From: Methylomagnum ishizawai
GTDB lineage: Bacteria; Pseudomonadota; Gammaproteobacteria; Methylococcales; Methylococcaceae
Assembly (NCBI RefSeq): GCF_900155475.1
Contig: NZ_FXAM01000001.1
Location: 2,653,501 to 2,717,500 of the forward strand
DNA: 64,000 nucleotides
Reading direction: 5' to 3'
In this document: positions 38,266 to 47,859 of the stretch, in pieces
Numbering within the stretch: the first letter of the stretch is position 1
Layout of the letters: the number at the start of each line of letters is the position of its first letter
The notes under the pieces: generated by a model
Seen by the model: the letters and a program-made list of their open reading frames with translations, nothing else
Told to the model about the DNA's origin: nothing
Database searches by the model: none
Made by a program: the position numbers and the translations under genes

Positions 38266-40311
38266 ATGACCGTCACCCAAAAAATGCTGCTGTTGGTGAT
38301 CAGCGCCCTGCTGGGCTTATTGTCCCTCGCGGCCTTCAACCAATACCAAACCAACCGGGTTTACAGTGCGACCAACATCGCCAATGTCAATAGCCTGCCC
38401 AGCCTGGTTTCCCTGGACACGGCCTATACTTACTTGACCCAGGTCAGGATTTCGCTGTACCAGCATATCCTCAGCAGCGACAAGGCCAAGATGCAGGGCA
38501 TCGAGCGGACCATCGCCGACGCGCGGGCGAAAATAGATACGGAACTGAAAAACTACGAAACCCACTTCATCGCCGACAAGGGCGACGAGGAATTATTGGA
38601 CGCCGACCGCGCCGCGCTCAGGGAATACGATGTCCTGCGGGAAAAGGTGATGACACTGTCGAACACCGGCCAGAACGAGGAGGCCCGCAACTTCCTGGTC
38701 GCCAACCAAACCATCCTCGCCAACATCACCGCCGCCTTCGAGGAACACCGCAAATACAATGTCGATGTCGGCATCAGGAGCGCCCAGGAAGCGGCGGCGA
38801 TCAAAGACAACGCCACCCTGCTCTCCTGGCTCATCACTGCCGTATCCCTGTGCTTGGTGGGCGGCATCGGTTTCGTGATCGCCCGTGGTCTGTTGCGGCA
38901 ATTGGGCGGTGAACCCGATCTGGCCGCGCACATCGCCAACCGCATCGCCATCGGCGATTTGTCCATGGCCATCGCAACCCGCTCCGGCGACACCTCTAGC
39001 CTGTTCGCCTCGATGAAGGGCATGTCCGCCTCCATCCAGGCATTGATCGACGACACCCTGATGCTGGCCCAGGCCGCCCGCGACTTGAAACTGGACACCC
39101 GCGCCGATGCCACCCGCCACCAGGGCGACTACCGCCGTATCATCCAAGGCGTCAACGACGCCCTCGACGCCCTCGTCAACCCGGTCAAAGCCCTGATCGC
39201 CGACGCCCACAAGCTGTCCGACGCGGTCGCCCAAGGCCAATTGACCGTCCGCGCCGACATCGACCCCCACCGGGGCGAGTTCCGCCAGGTCGTCCAGGGC
39301 ATGAACCACATCATGGCCGCCATCAACGAACCCATGGAAGAAGTCCGCCAGACCATGGCCCGCGTGGCCCAGGGCGACATGACCGCCACCGTGGCGGGGC
39401 GCTATCAAGGCATGTTCCTTGAACTCAAAGAGGCCATCAACGGCACCCTGGGCACGCTTTCCACCACCCTCGCCGATGTACGCGGTGTCGCCGACGCCCT
39501 CTCGTCCGCCTCCGAGCAGGTCAGTTCCACCTCGCAATCCCTGTCCCAGGCCGCCTCCGAACAAGCCGCCAACGTGGAGGAAACCTCCGCTTCCATGGAA
39601 CAGATGGCCGCCTCCATCGACCAGAACAAGGACAACGCCAAAAGCACCGACTGCATCGCCGAGAAGGCCGCCCGCGAAGCCGCCGAAGGCGGCGAGGCCG
39701 TCTCCCGCACCGTCCAGGCCATGAAGCAGATCGCCGGCAAAATCGGCATCGTCGACGATATCGCCTACCAGACCAACCTGCTCGCCCTCAACGCCGCCAT
39801 CGAGGCCGCCCGCGCCGGCGACCACGGCAAGGGCTTCGCCGTCGTCGCCGCCGAGGTCAGGAAGCTGGCCGAACGCTCTCAGGTCGCCGCCCAGGAAATC
39901 GGCGAACTGGCCGAGTCCAGCGTCGCCATGGCCGAGCGGGCCGGCACGCTCCTGAAGGAAATCGTGCCCTCGATCCAGAAAACCGCCGGGCTGGTCCAGG
40001 AAATCACCGCCGGCTCCGAGGAACAAGCCTCGGGCGCGAAGCAAATCGCCGAGGCCATGAACCAGCTCAACAAAACCACCCAACAAAACAGCTCCTCCGC
40101 CGAGGAACTCTCGGCCACCGCCGAGGAAATGAGCGGCCAAGCCCTCGAACTCCAACGCACCCTGGGCTTCTTCAAGCTTTCCACCGAATCCCCGTCGCGC
40201 AAACCGGCGCCGGGCCGAACCGCCAAGACCGGAACCAAACGCCTATCGCCCAAGGAAATGGCCGCGGGGTTGGACCTCGACAGCGGCGAACATGGTTTCG
40301 CCCAATTCTGA
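38266..40311 (+). CDS. Methyl-accepting chemotaxis protein (681 aa)
   Basis: Starts at the ATG at 38266 with a GAGGG site. TM1 is at ~7-26 ([17 protein letters not shown]), the periplasmic four-helix sensor at ~27-185, TM2 at ~188-212. Two HAMP-like units follow ([20 protein letters not shown] and [17 protein letters not shown] blocks), then the signalling domain with [20 protein letters not shown]. It lacks the 90-residue repeats of its upstream paralogue. Its signalling region is nearly identical in DNA sequence to that of the third receptor. It ends GFAQF, a docking-type pentapeptide. Like its neighbours it should relay an unidentified signal through CheW to a CheA encoded elsewhere. Confidence 0.95.
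   Translation: MTVTQKMLLLVISALLGLLSLAAFNQYQTNRVYSATNIANVNSLPSLVSLDTAYTYLTQVRISLYQHILSSDKAKMQGIERTIADARAKIDTELKNYETHFIADKGDEELLDADRAALREYDVLREKVMTLSNTGQNEEARNFLVANQTILANITAAFEEHRKYNVDVGIRSAQEAAAIKDNATLLSWLITAVSLCLVGGIGFVIARGLLRQLGGEPDLAAHIANRIAIGDLSMAIATRSGDTSSLFASMKGMSASIQALIDDTLMLAQAARDLKLDTRADATRHQGDYRRIIQGVNDALDALVNPVKALIADAHKLSDAVAQGQLTVRADIDPHRGEFRQVVQGMNHIMAAINEPMEEVRQTMARVAQGDMTATVAGRYQGMFLELKEAINGTLGTLSTTLADVRGVADALSSASEQVSSTSQSLSQAASEQAANVEETSASMEQMAASIDQNKDNAKSTDCIAEKAAREAAEGGEAVSRTVQAMKQIAGKIGIVDDIAYQTNLLALNAAIEAARAGDHGKGFAVVAAEVRKLAERSQVAAQEIGELAESSVAMAERAGTLLKEIVPSIQKTAGLVQEITAGSEEQASGAKQIAEAMNQLNKTTQQNSSSAEELSATAEEMSGQALELQRTLGFFKLSTESPSRKPAPGRTAKTGTKRLSPKEMAAGLDLDSGEHGFAQF
39661..40075 (+). 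repeat. ~415-base segment nearly identical to 43514-43928
   Basis: From GAGAAGGCCGCC onward the second and third receptor genes agree at almost every base, including third codon positions, at a constant offset of 3853 bases. The flanks diverge. This points to gene conversion or very recent duplication of the signalling-domain core; the matching part of the first receptor is clearly more different. Confidence 0.8.
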
Positions 40312-40552
40312 TGCGGCGGGAAACTCCCAAGGCATCAAGCTCCCGGTGCCGACAGCGTCCCAAGCGTAGCGGAATGCGAACCTTGTTGGCGCGGGATTGG
40401 CCAACCCCTGGACCAAGCTCGATACCCGTCCCGACCTTTCTGGGCGGAGGGGACATGGAAGTCGACGGCCCAGGATATAACCAAGATGTTCCACGCAATT
40501 GCCCCGCACCAATACCCAGGCAATATAACAGCGATTATTGCCGCCAGTAGCA

Positions 40553-40584
40553 CTTGAAAAATACCGAATATGGGCTATCTATAA
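40553..40584 (+). promoter_or_regulatory. Promoter-like element shared with 38119-38150
   Basis: CTTGAAAAATACC, GAATATG and GGCTATCTATAA match the upstream element of the second receptor in order and spacing. Its end is 97 bases before the ATG of the receptor remnant and 336 bases before the third intact receptor. It was probably the promoter of the lost gene and may now serve the downstream one. Confidence 0.4.
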
Positions 40585-40680
40585 ATAGCCATTACATGGG
40601 GTTCAATCCGTGATCGCCACCCCAGCGGATTCCCCTATTAACAAGCCAAACCATAAGAATTTCGCGCAAAGATACCCGTC

Positions 40681-40795
40681 ATGAACGCCACGACCGTCAT
40701 TCAAACAATACCGCCATTGGTGATAACCCACCGCCAGGTTTCAGCCAATACCCAGCCAGCCGGGTTGGCACCGCCAGCACCGACATCCTCCCCGG
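40681..40795 (+). pseudogene. Remnant of the 5' end of a chemoreceptor gene
   Basis: The DNA resembles the start of the second receptor in two blocks. ACCGTCA-TCAAA-C...TTGGTGAT matches ACCGTCACCCAAAAA...TTGGTGAT of the first membrane segment. TTCAGCCAATACCCAGCCA then GCCGGGTT matches TTCAACCAATACCAAACCA then ACCGGGTT of the region just after it. The stretch encoding the rest of the membrane helix between them is missing, and similarity stops at about 40795. The short open frame ending at 40818 lacks any receptor domain. This looks like an MCP copy reduced to its leader. Confidence 0.5.
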
Positions 40796-40919
40796 CTTGG
40801 GGCGACACCCGGCCATAAAGCAACCCACGCTTGCTCCATAACGGAAATCCAAACCCGGCACGGCGGGCGGCGGACCGAACCGTCCCCGTCCACATGCCTA
40901 TCCAAACAAGGAAACAGCC

Positions 40920-43900
40920 ATGACTATCACTCACAAAATGCTTTTGCTCATCGCCTCCACGCTGATCGGCCTGGCCGGCCTCATCGGGTTCAACCAGGCA
41001 CAAATGGAACATATCTATACCAAAACCAACTACACCAATATCAACAGCACGCCCAGCCTGATTTTGATCAACGCCATTGCTTCCGACTACTCCAACCTGC
41101 GCGCCCAGATATGGCAACACATCGCCGCGTCCGACAAGGACGTGATGGCCAACCTGGAGCGCAAAATGGCCGTGACCCGGGCCAAGATCGACGAGGGGTT
41201 CAAAAAATACGAGCCATTGATCTCGGATGAAACCGACCGGCAATTACTGGCCAACGATATCGCGGCCCTGTCCGACTACGACGCCCTGCGGGAAAAAATG
41301 CTGTCCACCTCACGGCTGGGCCATAGCGAAGAAGCACGGGACTTGCTGATGGCCGCCCAAACCACCGTCGTGCAAAAGGTCTACGAGGCGCTCACCAGCC
41401 ACTTCCAATTCAATGTCGATCTAGGCAAGCGTTTTTCCGCCGAAGCGCTCGCCGCGAAACAATCCGCCAGCCTAGGGTCGCTGGTCCTCGGAGTCTTCAT
41501 GGCCTTGGCCATCGGCGGCCTGGGCTGGTGGATCGCCCGCGACCTCATCGCGTCCCTGGTCCGGGTCCGCGGCATCGCGGCGGATATCGCCAAGGGCGAC
41601 TTCAATACCGACATCGCGACCAAGCGGCACGATGAAGTCGGGCAACTGCTGGACGCCTTCCGCTCTATCCAGAACACCCTGCGCAGCATGGCGGGAGACG
41701 CCCTCATGCTGTCCAAGGCGGCGGTGGAGGGCAAATTCGCCACCCGCGCCGACGCCACCCAACACCAGGGCGACTACCGCAAGATCATCGAGGGCATCAA
41801 CGCGACGCTCGACAGCGTGGTGGACAAACTGGAATGGTACCGCTCGATCATCGACGCCGTGCCCTTCCCCGTCCATGTCACCGACCTCGACATGAACTGG
41901 ACCTTCCTCAACCGGGCTTTCGAGAAACTCATGGTCGAACAGGGCTATGTCCGCGACCGCCAGGACGCCATGGGCCGCCCCTGCTCCACCGCCAACGCCA
42001 ATATCTGCAACACCAAGAACTGCGGCATCGCCCAGTTGCGGACCGGCGTCAAGGAAAGCTTCTTCGATTGGTGCGGCATGAACTGCAAGCAGGACACCGC
42101 CCCGGTCCTCAACGCCAAGGGCGAAACCGTGGGCTATGTCGAGACCGTCACCGACCTCACCTCCACCCTGCGCGTCAAAAGCTATACCGAGCATCAGGTC
42201 GGCATCATCGCCAAGAACCTCGAATGCCTCGGCAAGGGCGACCTCAACCTCGACTTCGGCCTGCGCCAACCCGATCAATACACCCAGGGGGTCCACGCCC
42301 AATTCGACACCATCAATAAGAGCCTCAGGAGCGCCAGCGATGCCCTGGCCGCCCTGGTCGCCGACGCCCTCATGCTGTCCAAGGCGGCGGTGGAAGGCAA
42401 ACTCGCCACCCGCGCCGACGCCGCCCAGCATCAAGGCGACTACCGCAAGATCGTCGAGGGCGTCAACGGCACCCTCGACGCCGTCATCGGTCCCTTGAAC
42501 GTCGCCGCCGATTATGTCGACCGCATCGCCAAGGGCGACATTCCGCCCAAAATCGTCGATAACTACAACGGCGACTTCAACACGCTCAAGCACAACCTCA
42601 ACCTCGCCATCGACAACGTCAACGCCTTGGTCGCCGACGCCGGCTTGTTGGCCCAAGCCGCCCGCGAACTGAAGCTCGCCACCCGCGCCGACGCCACCCA
42701 GCACCAGGGCGATTACCGCAAGATCGTCGAGGGCGTCAACGACACCCTCGACGCCATCACCCATCCCATCAACGGGCTCATCGCCGAGATGACCCGCATG
42801 GCCAAGGCACACGAAGCCGGCGATATCGATGCCAGAATCGACCCCGAACAGTTCCAAAGCGTCTTCAGGATCGTCGCCGAGAACGTCAACAAGATGGTGT
42901 TCGACCATATCGATGTGAAAAAGCGTGCCATGGCGGTGTTCCGCGAGTTCGGCGAAGGCAAAATGGATACCCCGTTCGAGCAATTACCGGGCAAGAAGCG
43001 CTTCATCAACGACGCCATCGAACAGGTCCGCGCCAATATCAAAGCCCTGATCGAAGATGCCGACCTGTTGGCCCAGGCCACCCTGGCCGGCGAACTGGCC
43101 GTCCGGGCCGACACCGCGCGCCACCGGGGCGATTTCCGCCGGATCGTCGAGGGCATGAACCAAACCCTCGCCGCCGGTGCCGAACCCATGGACGAAGTCC
43201 GCCAAGTCATGGCCCACGTGGCCCAGGGCGATTTCAGCGTCACCATCGAAGGCGACTACCGGGGCGATTTCAAAGAACTGGGGCAGATCATCAACGACAC
43301 CTTGCATAAGCTTTCCAAGACCCTGGGCGAGATCAACAGCGTGGCCGAAACCCTGTCCTCGGCTTCCGAGCAGGTCAGCGCCACCTCGCAATCCCTGTCC
43401 CAGGCCGCCTCCACACAGGCCGCCAGCGTCGAGGAAATCTCCAGTTCCATGGAGCAGATGGCCGCCTCCATCGACCAGAACAAGGACAACGCCAAGAGCA
43501 CCGACGCCATTGCCGAGAAGGCCGCCCGCGAAGCCGCCGAGGGCGGCGAGGCCGTCTCCCGCACCGTCCAGGCCATGAAGCAGATCGCCGGCAAAATCGG
43601 CATCGTCGACGATATCGCCTACCAGACCAACCTGCTCGCCCTCAACGCCGCCATCGAGGCCGCCCGCGCCGGCGACCACGGCAAGGGCTTCGCCGTCGTC
43701 GCCGCCGAGGTCAGGAAGCTGGCCGAACGCTCCCAGGTCGCCGCCCAGGAAATCGGCGAACTGGCCGAGTCCAGCGTCGCCATGGCCGAGCGGGCCGGCA
43801 CGCTCCTGAAGGAAATCGTGCCCTCGATCCAGAAGACCGCCGGGCTGGTCCAGGAAATCACCGCCGGCTCCGAGGAACAAGCCTCGGGTGCGAAGCAAAT

Positions 43901-44171
43901 CGCCGAGGCCATGAACCAGTTCAATAAAACCACCCAGCAGAACGCCTCCGCCGCCGAGGAGCTTTCCGCCACCGCCGAGGAAATGAGCGACCAAGCCCTC
44001 GAACTCCAGCACACCCTGGGCTTCTTCAAGCTTTCCACCGAGACCGAAACCGCGACTGTGCATCACAAACAGCCGCCAACGCGGTACACCGGCAAATCCA
44101 TCAAACCCCGCCCCCCCAGGAACACCTTCTCGGATAGCGAATTCGGCGAGCGCGGTTTCGCGCAATTCTGA
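40920..44171 (+). CDS. Methyl-accepting chemotaxis protein with a cysteine-rich PAS domain (1083 aa)
   Basis: AAGGAAA precedes the start. TM1 ~7-24, periplasmic four-helix sensor, TM2 ~186-206, HAMP ~207-260. A PAS domain (~307-410) begins [20 protein letters not shown] and carries five cysteines, C355, C363, C368, C385 and C389 ([22 protein letters not shown]). Several HAMP-like repeats follow, one of them matching the 90-residue unit of the first receptor in single copy ([20 protein letters not shown] ... [13 protein letters not shown]). Then comes the signalling domain and a C-terminal GFAQF. The periplasmic and cytoplasmic sensors suggest two inputs; the cysteines could bind a metal or respond to redox state. 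Confidence 0.95.
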   Translation: MTITHKMLLLIASTLIGLAGLIGFNQAQMEHIYTKTNYTNINSTPSLILINAIASDYSNLRAQIWQHIAASDKDVMANLERKMAVTRAKIDEGFKKYEPLISDETDRQLLANDIAALSDYDALREKMLSTSRLGHSEEARDLLMAAQTTVVQKVYEALTSHFQFNVDLGKRFSAEALAAKQSASLGSLVLGVFMALAIGGLGWWIARDLIASLVRVRGIAADIAKGDFNTDIATKRHDEVGQLLDAFRSIQNTLRSMAGDALMLSKAAVEGKFATRADATQHQGDYRKIIEGINATLDSVVDKLEWYRSIIDAVPFPVHVTDLDMNWTFLNRAFEKLMVEQGYVRDRQDAMGRPCSTANANICNTKNCGIAQLRTGVKESFFDWCGMNCKQDTAPVLNAKGETVGYVETVTDLTSTLRVKSYTEHQVGIIAKNLECLGKGDLNLDFGLRQPDQYTQGVHAQFDTINKSLRSASDALAALVADALMLSKAAVEGKLATRADAAQHQGDYRKIVEGVNGTLDAVIGPLNVAADYVDRIAKGDIPPKIVDNYNGDFNTLKHNLNLAIDNVNALVADAGLLAQAARELKLATRADATQHQGDYRKIVEGVNDTLDAITHPINGLIAEMTRMAKAHEAGDIDARIDPEQFQSVFRIVAENVNKMVFDHIDVKKRAMAVFREFGEGKMDTPFEQLPGKKRFINDAIEQVRANIKALIEDADLLAQATLAGELAVRADTARHRGDFRRIVEGMNQTLAAGAEPMDEVRQVMAHVAQGDFSVTIEGDYRGDFKELGQIINDTLHKLSKTLGEINSVAETLSSASEQVSATSQSLSQAASTQAASVEEISSSMEQMAASIDQNKDNAKSTDAIAEKAAREAAEGGEAVSRTVQAMKQIAGKIGIVDDIAYQTNLLALNAAIEAARAGDHGKGFAVVAAEVRKLAERSQVAAQEIGELAESSVAMAERAGTLLKEIVPSIQKTAGLVQEITAGSEEQASGAKQIAEAMNQFNKTTQQNASAAEELSATAEEMSDQALELQHTLGFFKLSTETETATVHHKQPPTRYTGKSIKPRPPRNTFSDSEFGERGFAQF

Positions 44172-44388
44172 ACCCGGGCCTGGCCGACAAAATGAAGCAC
44201 CGCACCTTGGACTTTTCCAAAACAGGGGACCGTGGCCATCCGCGACCCCCGCCCAAAACCACCCCGTACCCACGGATTTCCGTCCGGAACGGATCATCGA
44301 CGTGCCAGGATTCGCGCAATCCTAGGAACCGGCCTAGACTCCCATCATCCACGACCGCGGATTCACCCTTTCACCGAGGAAACCCACC

Positions 44389-44919
44389 ATGAGCCAGAAC
44401 TTCCTGTCCCTCACCGAGGCGCAAGGCGCCGAAGAACAGCAATACTTGGTATTCACCCTGCGCGGCGAGTTGTTCGCCCTAGGGCTTTTGAACGTCCGCG
44501 AGATCATCGAATACAACCAACTCACCGAGGTGCCGCTGATGCCGGACACGGTACGCGGCGTCATCAACCTGCGGGGGGCGGTGGTGCCGGTGATCGACCT
44601 GTCGTCCAGCTTCTGGAAGCAACGTGCCACCCCTGGGAAGCGCACCTGCATCGTCATCGTGGAACTGGACGACAGCGCCAAACAGCGGGTGATGGGCATC
44701 CTGGTGGACTCGGTCAACAAGGTGGTGGAAATCCCCCGCGCCGATATCGAGCCGCCGCCCAGCTTCGGCACCAAGATCCGTACCGACTTCATCGCCGGGA
44801 TGGGCAAGCTGGACGACCATTTCGTCATCATCCTCAACGCCGCGCGGGTGCTGAGCGTGGAGCAACTGGCCGCCCTGCAAGAGGATTTGCAGCAGGTGCC
44901 CGCCGAGGCGGTGGCTTAA
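44389..44919 (+). CDS. cheW: Chemotaxis coupling protein CheW (176 aa)
   Basis: Links chemoreceptors to the kinase CheA. The whole protein is a CheW-like SH3-pair fold: YLVFTLRGELFALGLLNVRE near the start, VPLMPDTVRGVINLRGAVVP with the receptor-interacting NLRG, and a late GMGKLDDHFVIILNAARVLS. GAGGAAA precedes the start. It follows the third receptor by 217 bases on the same strand. No cheA, cheR, cheB or cheY is in the window, so the array must use components coded elsewhere. Confidence 0.95.
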   Translation: MSQNFLSLTEAQGAEEQQYLVFTLRGELFALGLLNVREIIEYNQLTEVPLMPDTVRGVINLRGAVVPVIDLSSSFWKQRATPGKRTCIVIVELDDSAKQRVMGILVDSVNKVVEIPRADIEPPPSFGTKIRTDFIAGMGKLDDHFVIILNAARVLSVEQLAALQEDLQQVPAEAVA

Positions 44920-45144
44920 CGCCCGCCGTTCCTGCCAGCCCAATCCAGCCCGGACGCCGCGCTGCGGAATCCGGGCCATCCCGCCCGTCCTCCCCCGCCC
45001 TTCCCCGCTTTCCCGCCAACCCCGGCCTGTGCCGCCCGCCTTGACGCTGGCTTCCAGGAAAAGGACTATTTCCCGGCAAAGCCTTCCAAGACCCTGGCGA
45101 CCGGACGGCACCGGACCGGCCCGCCACCTCACCGAGAACAACTA

Positions 45145-46884
45145 ATGAACGAACCCAAAATACCTATCGACCGCAGGACTTGGTCGCATTTCGTGCAGGA
45201 ACTCAAAGCGCTGGGCATCTCGCCCCAGGGTGGCAAGGCCAAATTCCTGGCCGCTGGGCTGTTGGGCCTGCTATTGGCGGTCAGCCTCTTGAACGTGGTG
45301 AACAGCTATGTCGGGCGCGATTTCATGACCGCCATCGAACACCACGACATGTCCGGCTTCATCGGCCAGGGGCTGCTATACGTCCTGGTGTTCGCGGGTT
45401 CGACCGGGGTCGCGGTGGTCTACCGCTATTCCGAGGAACGGCTGGGCCTGATCTGGCGCGAATGGCTGACCCAGCGCCTCATCGCCCGCTATATCGAAAC
45501 CCCGGTCTACCACCGTCTCAACGACCAGCTCATCGAGAACGGCGAAATCGCCAATCCCGACCAGCGCATCGCCGAGGATATCCGCGCCTTCGCCGTCACC
45601 ACCCTGTCCTTCACCCTGATGGTGCTGAACGGGGCCATCACGGTGCTGGCCTTCGCGGGCGTGCTGTGGTCGATCAGCCCCTTGTTGTTCACGGTCGCCG
45701 TCGCCTATGCCGGGATCGGCTCCTACCTGACCATCGCCCTGGGCCGCCCCCTGATCGGGCTGAACTTCAGCCAGTTCGACAAGGAGGCCAATTTCCGCTC
45801 CGACCTGATCCATGTCCGCAAACACGCCGAATCCATCGCCCTGCTCTCGCGCGAGGGCCGGATCAAGGCCCGTTTGCTGCACCGGCTCGATGAGCTGGTC
45901 GGGAATTTCCAGCGCATCATCCTGGTGAACCGCAACCTGGGTTTCTTCACCACCGGCTACAACTACCTGCTGCAAATCATCCCGGCCCTGGTCGTGGCCC
46001 CGATGTTCATCCACAACCAAGTGGAATTCGGCGTCATCACCCAATCGACCCTGGCTTTCGTGCAATTGCTGGGCGCGTTTTCCTTGATCGTGACCCAATT
46101 CCAATCGATCTCGTCCTTCACCGCCGTCATCGCCCGGCTGGGTTCGCTGCTCGACGCCATCGAGCAAAGCCGCTCCGCCCACGGGGCCATCGAAATCGCG
46201 GAAACCCCGGACACGATCCGCTACCAACACTTGACCCTCCATAGCCGCACCCAGGCCCAACCCTTGCTGCGCGGCCTGGACCTGGAAATCCCCCATGGCC
46301 AACGGCTGTTGGTGCTGGGGCCGAGCCACGACGCCAAGGTCGCCCTGTTGCGGGCCACGGCGGGCATCTGGGCCTGGGGCGAGGGCCGGGTCCAACGCCC
46401 CGGCAACGGACAGACGCTGTTCCTGCCCGAGCGGCCCTATATGCCGCCCGGCACCTTGCGGGAAGCGCTGCTGCGGACGGGCAAGGAGGCGACCGTCACC
46501 GACGCGCAAATCCTGGCGATCCTCGGGGAATTCAACCTGGAAAGCCTGCTGGAACGCACCGGCGGGCTGGACATCGAGCAGGATTGGGACGAGCTCTTGT
46601 CCCTGGGGGAACAGCAATTGCTGGCCGCGGCCCGTTTGATCCTGGCCGAACCCCGCTTCGTGTTCCTGGACCGCATCAGCACGGCGCTGTCGCCCGAGGA
46701 TGTGGCGATGTTGCTGGGATTGCTCAATGGCCGGAATATCAGCTACATCACCCTGGGCCACAGCCGTTTCGGGCGGCGCGGCGCGGACGACAAGCTGGCG
46801 GATTACGACGCCGTGCTGGAACTGGCCGGGGATGGCGGCTGGCGCCTGAAGAAGATCGAAGCTGGAAGACTGGTGGAGGAATAG
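45145..46884 (+). CDS. ABC-type membrane protein of the SbmA/ABCD group with a degenerate ATPase domain (579 aa)
   Basis: An N-terminal membrane domain (~30-330, about six helices) resembles the SbmA/BacA and peroxisomal ABCD type: VVNSYVGRDFMTAIEHHDM and RYSEERLGLIWREWLTQRLI, the EEA-like coupling part. A C-terminal nucleotide-binding domain follows (~355-575). Its Walker A reads GPSHDAKVALLRATAG, where GxxGxGK[ST] is expected, so two glycines and the Ser/Thr are gone. Walker B reads FVFLDRISTAL, so D509 stays but the catalytic glutamate is replaced (R510). The LSLGEQQ signature and the H-loop (YITLGHS) remain. It is therefore probably a weak or inactive ATPase. Substrate unknown. Confidence 0.85.
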   Translation: MNEPKIPIDRRTWSHFVQELKALGISPQGGKAKFLAAGLLGLLLAVSLLNVVNSYVGRDFMTAIEHHDMSGFIGQGLLYVLVFAGSTGVAVVYRYSEERLGLIWREWLTQRLIARYIETPVYHRLNDQLIENGEIANPDQRIAEDIRAFAVTTLSFTLMVLNGAITVLAFAGVLWSISPLLFTVAVAYAGIGSYLTIALGRPLIGLNFSQFDKEANFRSDLIHVRKHAESIALLSREGRIKARLLHRLDELVGNFQRIILVNRNLGFFTTGYNYLLQIIPALVVAPMFIHNQVEFGVITQSTLAFVQLLGAFSLIVTQFQSISSFTAVIARLGSLLDAIEQSRSAHGAIEIAETPDTIRYQHLTLHSRTQAQPLLRGLDLEIPHGQRLLVLGPSHDAKVALLRATAGIWAWGEGRVQRPGNGQTLFLPERPYMPPGTLREALLRTGKEATVTDAQILAILGEFNLESLLERTGGLDIEQDWDELLSLGEQQLLAAARLILAEPRFVFLDRISTALSPEDVAMLLGLLNGRNISYITLGHSRFGRRGADDKLADYDAVLELAGDGGWRLKKIEAGRLVEE

Positions 46885-46890
46885 GCGGAT

Positions 46891-46914
46891 GGGCCGTGGC
46901 CTGGGTCACGGCCC
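46891..46914. terminator. Hairpin between the convergent ABC and rsgA genes
   Basis: GGGCCGTG (46891-46898) and CACGGCCC (46907-46914) pair across an 8-base loop and include the rsgA stop. No T-run is present on either strand, so it may act as a weak two-way stop or only protect 3' ends. Confidence 0.3.
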
Positions 46915-47859
46915 GCCCATGAGTTGCAGCTTGCCCAGCAGCTTGACGAAGCGCCGGTAGCGGTCGGGACCGATGGTCCCGGCCTCGGCGGCTTCCCGCA
47001 CGGCGCAACCCTTGTCGCCGGTATGGCGGCAATCGTTGAAGCGGCAGCGCCCCAACCAGTCGCGGAATTCGCGGTAGCCCCAAGCCAAATCCTGGGCGTT
47101 CATCTCGGCCAAGCCGAACACGGCCACGCCGGGACTATCGATCAGATCGCCGCCGCCGGGCAGATGGTAGAGGGTGGCGGCGGTGGTGGTATGGCGGCCC
47201 AAACCGGCCTTCTCGGACAATTCGCGGGTGCGGAGTTGCCGGTCCGGCAACAGCGCGTTGGTCAGCGAGGATTTGCCCACCCCGGATTGCCCGGCCAGCA
47301 TGGCGCAGCGCCCCGCCAGCCCCGCCCGCAAGCCGTCCAAGCCCTCGCCGCTCTTGGCGCTGACCGCGAAGCCGGAATAGCCCAGGGCTTGGTAATCCGC
47401 CAAGGTGGCGAGGACGGCGGCGCGGTCGCCGACCCGGTCGATCTTGTTCACCACCACCGCCGCCGCCAAGTCCCGATGCTCGCAAGCGGCCAGATATTGA
47501 TCCACCAGCAACCAATCCGGCTCCGGCGCGGGAGCCACCACCACCAGCACGATATCCAGGTTCGCCGCCACCGGCCTGACCTTGGCGTTATGACCGGGCC
47601 GGGTCAATAGGCTGCGGCGCGGCAAGACCTCTTCCACCCGGCCCTGGCCCTCGCTGGACACCCACAGCACCCGGTCGCCCACGGCCACGCCGCCCAAGCG
47701 CCTGCGGGTATGACATAGCACGATCTCGCCCGCCGCGTTCTCGACGGCCAAGCCCTGTCCCAGATGGCTGATGACCAAGCCTTGTTGCGGGGACGGAGTG
47801 GCTGCTTGGGAAACCGCGCCGGGCGGTTCCGGCGCGGCGGAGGCCCGCTTCCTGGCCAT
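46906..47859 (-). CDS. rsgA: Ribosome small-subunit-dependent GTPase RsgA (317 aa)
   Basis: Circularly permuted GTPase that helps the last steps of 30S maturation. An OB-fold occupies residues ~25-95. The G motifs are in permuted order: VVNKIDRV (G4), then AGQSGVGKSSLTNALL (G1), then DSPGVAVFGL (G3). A C-terminal zinc site reads CRFNDCRHTGDKGC. The length is normal. Its ATG overlaps the TGA of the M48 protease gene (ATGA at 47856-47861), so the two are translated together, as orn, rsgA and related genes often cluster. Confidence 0.96.
   Translation of the reverse strand: MARKRASAAPEPPGAVSQAATPSPQQGLVISHLGQGLAVENAAGEIVLCHTRRRLGGVAVGDRVLWVSSEGQGRVEEVLPRRSLLTRPGHNAKVRPVAANLDIVLVVVAPAPEPDWLLVDQYLAACEHRDLAAAVVVNKIDRVGDRAAVLATLADYQALGYSGFAVSAKSGEGLDGLRAGLAGRCAMLAGQSGVGKSSLTNALLPDRQLRTRELSEKAGLGRHTTTAATLYHLPGGGDLIDSPGVAVFGLAEMNAQDLAWGYREFRDWLGRCRFNDCRHTGDKGCAVREAAEAGTIGPDRYRRFVKLLGKLQLMGGP

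Larger units (their letters stand above)
40312..40919. other. 608-base spacer holding a chemoreceptor remnant
   Basis: No intact gene is supported. The spacer contains the promoter-like element at 40553-40584 and a decayed copy of a receptor 5' end at 40681-40795, each annotated separately. The remaining sequence, including 40800-40915 just before the third receptor, shows nothing recognisable. Confidence 0.6.
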
